From DAOUEG01 sp964589285 (GTDB taxonomy: Bacteria > Chloroflexota > Dehalococcoidia > Dehalococcoidales > RBG-16-60-22), in the NCBI GenBank assembly GCA_964589285.1, contig CAZPSP010000023.1, positions 1 through 23,398 of the forward strand: a stretch of 23,398 nt of DNA, read 5' to 3'. This document shows positions 19,927-23,398 of the stretch, in pieces (position 1 is the stretch's first letter; each line of letters starts with the position of its first letter). Both the position numbers and the translations under genes were made by a program. The notes under the pieces were generated by a model. It saw nothing but the letters and a program-made list of their open reading frames with translations. It made no database searches and was not told the origin of the DNA.

Positions 19927-22900
19927 ATGACGGACCTGAGCGGCCTGCTTGACCTGAGCATAAAGAACAGGGAAATTCAGTGCATTGTTAGCCTGCTGAA
20001 GCAGCGGGAGGAGCTTTCAACGATCGCGCCGGGTTCCGCGCGGGCTTACCTGGCAGCCGTTTTGCACCGGATGCTGAGTCGAACCGTCCTGTTCCTGACC
20101 TCCCAGCCGGAGCATGCCCGCGCTTTCTCTGAACAACTCCAGACCTGGCTCCCTTCCGGCGACGTTATCCTGTTCCCGGAGCCGGACATGCTCCCATACG
20201 AGCGCATGGCCTCGGACGCGGCTACGGAGACAGACCGCCTCCGCGTACTGGAAGCGCTGGACAAAGGCAGCCCGCTGGTCGTCGCCTCCGTTCCGGCGCT
20301 GCTCTCCCGGACCATAAACGCGGATGCCTTCCGCGACCATGTCCAATCCGTCCGGCTGGGCATGGATGTGAAACCGTTCGACCTCCTCACTGGCCTGGAA
20401 ATGCTCGGCTACCGTGCGGAGAACATCGTGGAACTGCCGGGCATGATGAGCCATCGCGGCGGCATCATCGACATTTGGCCGGCCACGCACGACCTCCCGG
20501 TGCGGCTGGAGTTCTTCGGCGATACCATCGACAGCATCCGCCGGTTCGATCCCGATACCCAGCGGTCCAAAGAGACCATCGGCTCCGTGGACATCGGCCC
20601 GGCCACGGAACTCCTCGCCATGAAGTCCGCTGGTGAAGGCCGCGTGGAGTCGGTCCTGGAGAAGCTGGACCTCTCCGGATGTGCCCGGGAGACCGTCGAG
20701 CAATTCCGGACGGACTTCGTCGAACTCGGCCAGGGCAAGCTGCCGCGCGAAGCCTACTTCTATGCTCCGCTGTTCAGTCACGGCAGCTTGCTCGATTTCC
20801 TCCCGGACGACGCCGTTATCATATTCGATGAGCTAAATGCCCTGGAACAGGCGGCGGACATGCTGGATGTCGAAGCCGAGCAGCTCCGGGCGGAGAAGAT
20901 GGAGCGCGGCGAACTGCCCGAGAATTTCCCCAGCCCCCATTACACCTGGAACGAGGTCCAGCCGAAGACCGTCGGCAGACCGTCGCTCAAGCTGGAAGCC
21001 TGGGGAGAGGAAAGGACGCTCGATTTCAAAGCGGCGCCGTCATACCTCGGCCAGCTTCCCGCTTTCATGGATAAGGTGTCCGAACTGCTCGCCGGAAAGA
21101 AGCGGCTCATCGTGGTCAGCCACCAGGCCGACCGCCTCGCCGACCTCCTTGAAGACAGGAAAATCATCGCCGCGCCGGTGGAGACCGTCACCCAGCCGCC
21201 CGGGCCGGGATCGCTGGCCCTGGTACGCGGCTCGCTTCCAGAAGGCTGGGTGCTGAATGGTGAGACGTACCTTTTCACGGACGCTGAGATATTCGGCTTC
21301 GTCAAGCAGCGGCGGCTCGTCAAGAAACGCCCCGCGCCCAAGCACAAGCTGACCGTCGAACTCATTCCCGGCGAATACGTCGTCCACATCGAGCATGGCA
21401 TCGGCAAATTCGAAGGCGTGAAAACGATGTCCAGCGCCGGGACGGACAAGGAATTTCTCGTTATCGAATACGCCGCCGGGGACACCCTCTATGTGCCGAC
21501 CGACCAAATAGACCGTGTGGACCGCTACGTGGGCTCCGGCGAGAAAACGCCGGTGCTGAGCCGCCTGGGTACCCAGGAATGGATGAAGACGAGGCAGAAA
21601 GCCAAGGACGCGGCGTCCATCCTCGCCAAGGAACTCATTTCACTCTATGCGGCGCGGGAGATCGTCAAGGGGCATTCGTTCGGGAATGATACGGTCTGGC
21701 AGCAGGAACTCGAATCCGCTTTTCCGTACGTGGAGACCCATGACCAGGCCGTTGCTATCCAGGACGTCAAGGAAGACATGGAGCGGGCCCGCCCCATGGA
21801 CCGGCTCGTCTGTGGGGACGTGGGCTACGGTAAAACGGAAGTGGCGGTTCGCGCGGCATTCAAGGCGGTCATGGACGGCTGCCAGGTGGCTGTGCTCGTG
21901 CCGACCACGGTGCTGGCGCAGCAGCACTACACCACGTTCGCGGAACGTCTGGCAGCCTTCCCGGTCAGGGTGGAAATGCTGAGCCGGTTCCGTACGCCGG
22001 GAGACCAAAGAAGGGTCATCGATGCCCTCGGAAAGGGCGGCGTTGACATCTGTATCGGGACGCACCGGCTTATACAAAAGGACGTCCGGTTCAAAGACCT
22101 TGGCTTGCTCATCATTGACGAGGAGCAGCGTTTCGGGGTGAACCACAAGGAACATTTCAAGCAATTGCGGCAGGAGATCGACGTGCTGACCCTGAGCGCC
22201 ACGCCGATACCGCGTACCCTGCACATGTCACTGGCCGGGGTGAGGGACATGTCCACCATGCAGACCGCTCCAAACGAGCGCCTGCCGGTCAAGACCTATG
22301 TGGCGGAGTTCAACGACCACCTGGTAAGGGAGGCCATCCTGCGGGAGATGGAGCGTAACGGGCAGGTGTTCTTCGTGCACAACCGGGTACAGAGTATCGA
22401 CATGGTCGCCGAGCATATCCGGGAACTGGTGCCGGAGGCGAGAGTGGCGGTTGGTCACGGCCAGATGCACGAAGACCACCTTGAAAAAGTGATGACCGCG
22501 TTCAGCCGGGGCGAGGTGGACATCCTGGTTTGTACCACGATCATCGAATCCGGCCTCGATATGCCCAACGCCAACACGCTCATCGTCAACCGGGCGGACA
22601 AGTTCGGGTTGACGCAGTTGTACCAGTTACGCGGCCGGGTAGGACGCGGCGGCAATCTGGCATATGCCTATTTCCTTTACGACCGGGGCCGTCGGCTGAC
22701 GGACGTCGCCCGGAAACGCCTGCAGACCATTTACGAAGCTACCGAACTCGGTGCGGGTTTCAGCATCGCCATGAAGGACCTGGAGATCCGCGGCGCGGGT
22801 TCCATCCTCGGGCACCGGCAGAGCGGCCACATCACGGCGGTCGGTTTTGCGCTTTATACAAGGCTCCTGGCAGAAGCGGTGGAGGAGCAGAAAGCGCTCA

Positions 22901-23355
22901 ACGAAGGCCGTCCCAGGCCGCAGCCCAGGCTGCCGGCGCCGTCTGTTGATCTGCCGCTGGATGCCTATATCCCCGAGGACTACGTGGCGGACGTGGAAAC
23001 ACGGCTGGAGATTTACCGGAAGCTGGCCGACGCCGACGCCCCGGAAGACCTGGACGAACTTACGAAGGAGTGCGAGGACCGCTTCGGGCCGTTGCCGAAG
23101 GTTGTTGAGAACCTGTACTACGCCGTCAAGCTCAAGTGGCTCGGGGCCAGGGCGGGGATAGAGAGCATCAACACTGAAGATGGCAATATCGTGATACGGC
23201 GGTTCACCGGGCTGCCCTTCGATGTTATGAAGTTCACCGGGATGCTGCGGAGCGGGATAACGGTAGGGCGGACGCAGGTGCGGTTGGACTACCGGAAGCT
23301 GGGCAATCAGTGGCGGACGGCTCTGGAGGGGGTCATACGGGGCTTGTTGACTTGA
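19927..23355 (+). CDS. mfd: Transcription-repair coupling factor Mfd
   Basis: ATP-driven translocase that removes RNA polymerase stalled at DNA damage and recruits UvrA. 1142 residues, full length. The N-terminal UvrB-like part includes PEPDMLPYERMASD and HRGGIIDIWPATHDLPVRLE. The RNA-polymerase-interacting CarD-like domain follows at about 475-545 (ELIPGEYVVHIEHGIGKFEG). The RecG-like helicase has Walker A GDVGYGKTEVA (630-640, Lys636), DEEQRFGV (731-738), LSATPIPRTLHMSL, and TRG-type LYQLRGRVGRGGNLAYAY. The C-terminal TRCF domain (about 1010-1110) ends near the gene's end. The ATG has GGAG 8 nt upstream. It has its own extended -10 promoter and a structured leader, so it can be expressed apart from the MFS gene. 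The last 43 bp of the window after the stop show nothing I can name. Confidence 0.98.
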   Translation: MTDLSGLLDLSIKNREIQCIVSLLKQREELSTIAPGSARAYLAAVLHRMLSRTVLFLTSQPEHARAFSEQLQTWLPSGDVILFPEPDMLPYERMASDAATETDRLRVLEALDKGSPLVVASVPALLSRTINADAFRDHVQSVRLGMDVKPFDLLTGLEMLGYRAENIVELPGMMSHRGGIIDIWPATHDLPVRLEFFGDTIDSIRRFDPDTQRSKETIGSVDIGPATELLAMKSAGEGRVESVLEKLDLSGCARETVEQFRTDFVELGQGKLPREAYFYAPLFSHGSLLDFLPDDAVIIFDELNALEQAADMLDVEAEQLRAEKMERGELPENFPSPHYTWNEVQPKTVGRPSLKLEAWGEERTLDFKAAPSYLGQLPAFMDKVSELLAGKKRLIVVSHQADRLADLLEDRKIIAAPVETVTQPPGPGSLALVRGSLPEGWVLNGETYLFTDAEIFGFVKQRRLVKKRPAPKHKLTVELIPGEYVVHIEHGIGKFEGVKTMSSAGTDKEFLVIEYAAGDTLYVPTDQIDRVDRYVGSGEKTPVLSRLGTQEWMKTRQKAKDAASILAKELISLYAAREIVKGHSFGNDTVWQQELESAFPYVETHDQAVAIQDVKEDMERARPMDRLVCGDVGYGKTEVAVRAAFKAVMDGCQVAVLVPTTVLAQQHYTTFAERLAAFPVRVEMLSRFRTPGDQRRVIDALGKGGVDICIGTHRLIQKDVRFKDLGLLIIDEEQRFGVNHKEHFKQLRQEIDVLTLSATPIPRTLHMSLAGVRDMSTMQTAPNERLPVKTYVAEFNDHLVREAILREMERNGQVFFVHNRVQSIDMVAEHIRELVPEARVAVGHGQMHEDHLEKVMTAFSRGEVDILVCTTIIESGLDMPNANTLIVNRADKFGLTQLYQLRGRVGRGGNLAYAYFLYDRGRRLTDVARKRLQTIYEATELGAGFSIAMKDLEIRGAGSILGHRQSGHITAVGFALYTRLLAEAVEEQKALNEGRPRPQPRLPAPSVDLPLDAYIPEDYVADVETRLEIYRKLADADAPEDLDELTKECEDRFGPLPKVVENLYYAVKLKWLGARAGIESINTEDGNIVIRRFTGLPFDVMKFTGMLRSGITVGRTQVRLDYRKLGNQWRTALEGVIRGLLT

Positions 23356-23398
23356 GTCAGTTTTTCTTGGTGGTCTGATTCCTAGTTGGGCGCATATT

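Noticed and set aside
1..23398. tRNA genes, CRISPR arrays, insertion sequences or attachment sites
   Set aside because: No cloverleaf-like intergenic segment, regularly spaced repeat, transposase or integrase frame, or flanking duplicated ends was seen. Intergenic gaps are short.

Overview
The window is 23.4 kb of densely packed, GC-rich bacterial chromosome made almost entirely of housekeeping genes. I see no prophage, insertion sequence, CRISPR array, tRNA or rRNA. The gene set (alaS-ruvX, der-plsY-gpsA, polA, mutM, proB, mfd, DUF4342, ytxG/ytxH-like genes) and the style of the proteins suggest a Chloroflexota bacterium, probably of the Dehalococcoidia. That placement is inference from general resemblance; no marker gene here proves it.

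Layout. (1) 1-2739, + strand: 3' part of alaS followed directly by ruvX. (2) 2748-3539, - strand: an unrecognised, probably exported lipoprotein. (3) 3627-4834, + strand: an intrinsic-terminator-like hairpin, a near-consensus promoter and dnaJ. (4) 9699 down to 4851, - strand: argF, an unknown two-helix membrane protein, then der-plsY-gpsA with its own promoter. (5) 9700-9904: a divergent regulatory region with promoters in both directions and a perfect 21-bp hyphenated palindrome. (6) 9905-13174, + strand: DUF4342 protein, DUF123/GIY-YIG protein, histidine phosphatase, then a promoter and a ytxG-like/ytxH-like pair followed by an AI-2E family permease. (7) 13216-16857, + strand: polA and mutM. 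(8) 16858-17158: a gene-poor stretch with a probable membrane-protein remnant on the - strand. (9) 18590 down to 17159, - strand: proB overlapping a small unknown gene. (10) 18670-23355, + strand: an MFS permease and mfd.

How the genes fit together. DNA maintenance is prominent: RuvX (YqgF-type nuclease), DNA polymerase I, Fpg/MutM glycosylase, Mfd (transcription-coupled repair) and a DUF123 protein. Two amino-acid pathway genes (argF, proB) stand apart from their usual partners. der, plsY and gpsA link ribosome assembly to phospholipid synthesis; PlsY uses the glycerol-3-phosphate made by GpsA.

The most interesting signals are small. They are: a recurring extended -10 motif (TGnTAnAAT or close) in front of der, argF, polA, proB and mfd; a spacing that predicts leaderless polA mRNA; a Glu-to-Asp change at the steric-gate position of Pol I; a Pro replacing the usual catalytic Cys in the HCLP motif of the ornithine carbamoyltransferase; a possible ATC start for ruvX; and competing hairpins in the mfd leader. 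I did not find a clear new multi-gene defence or mobile system.
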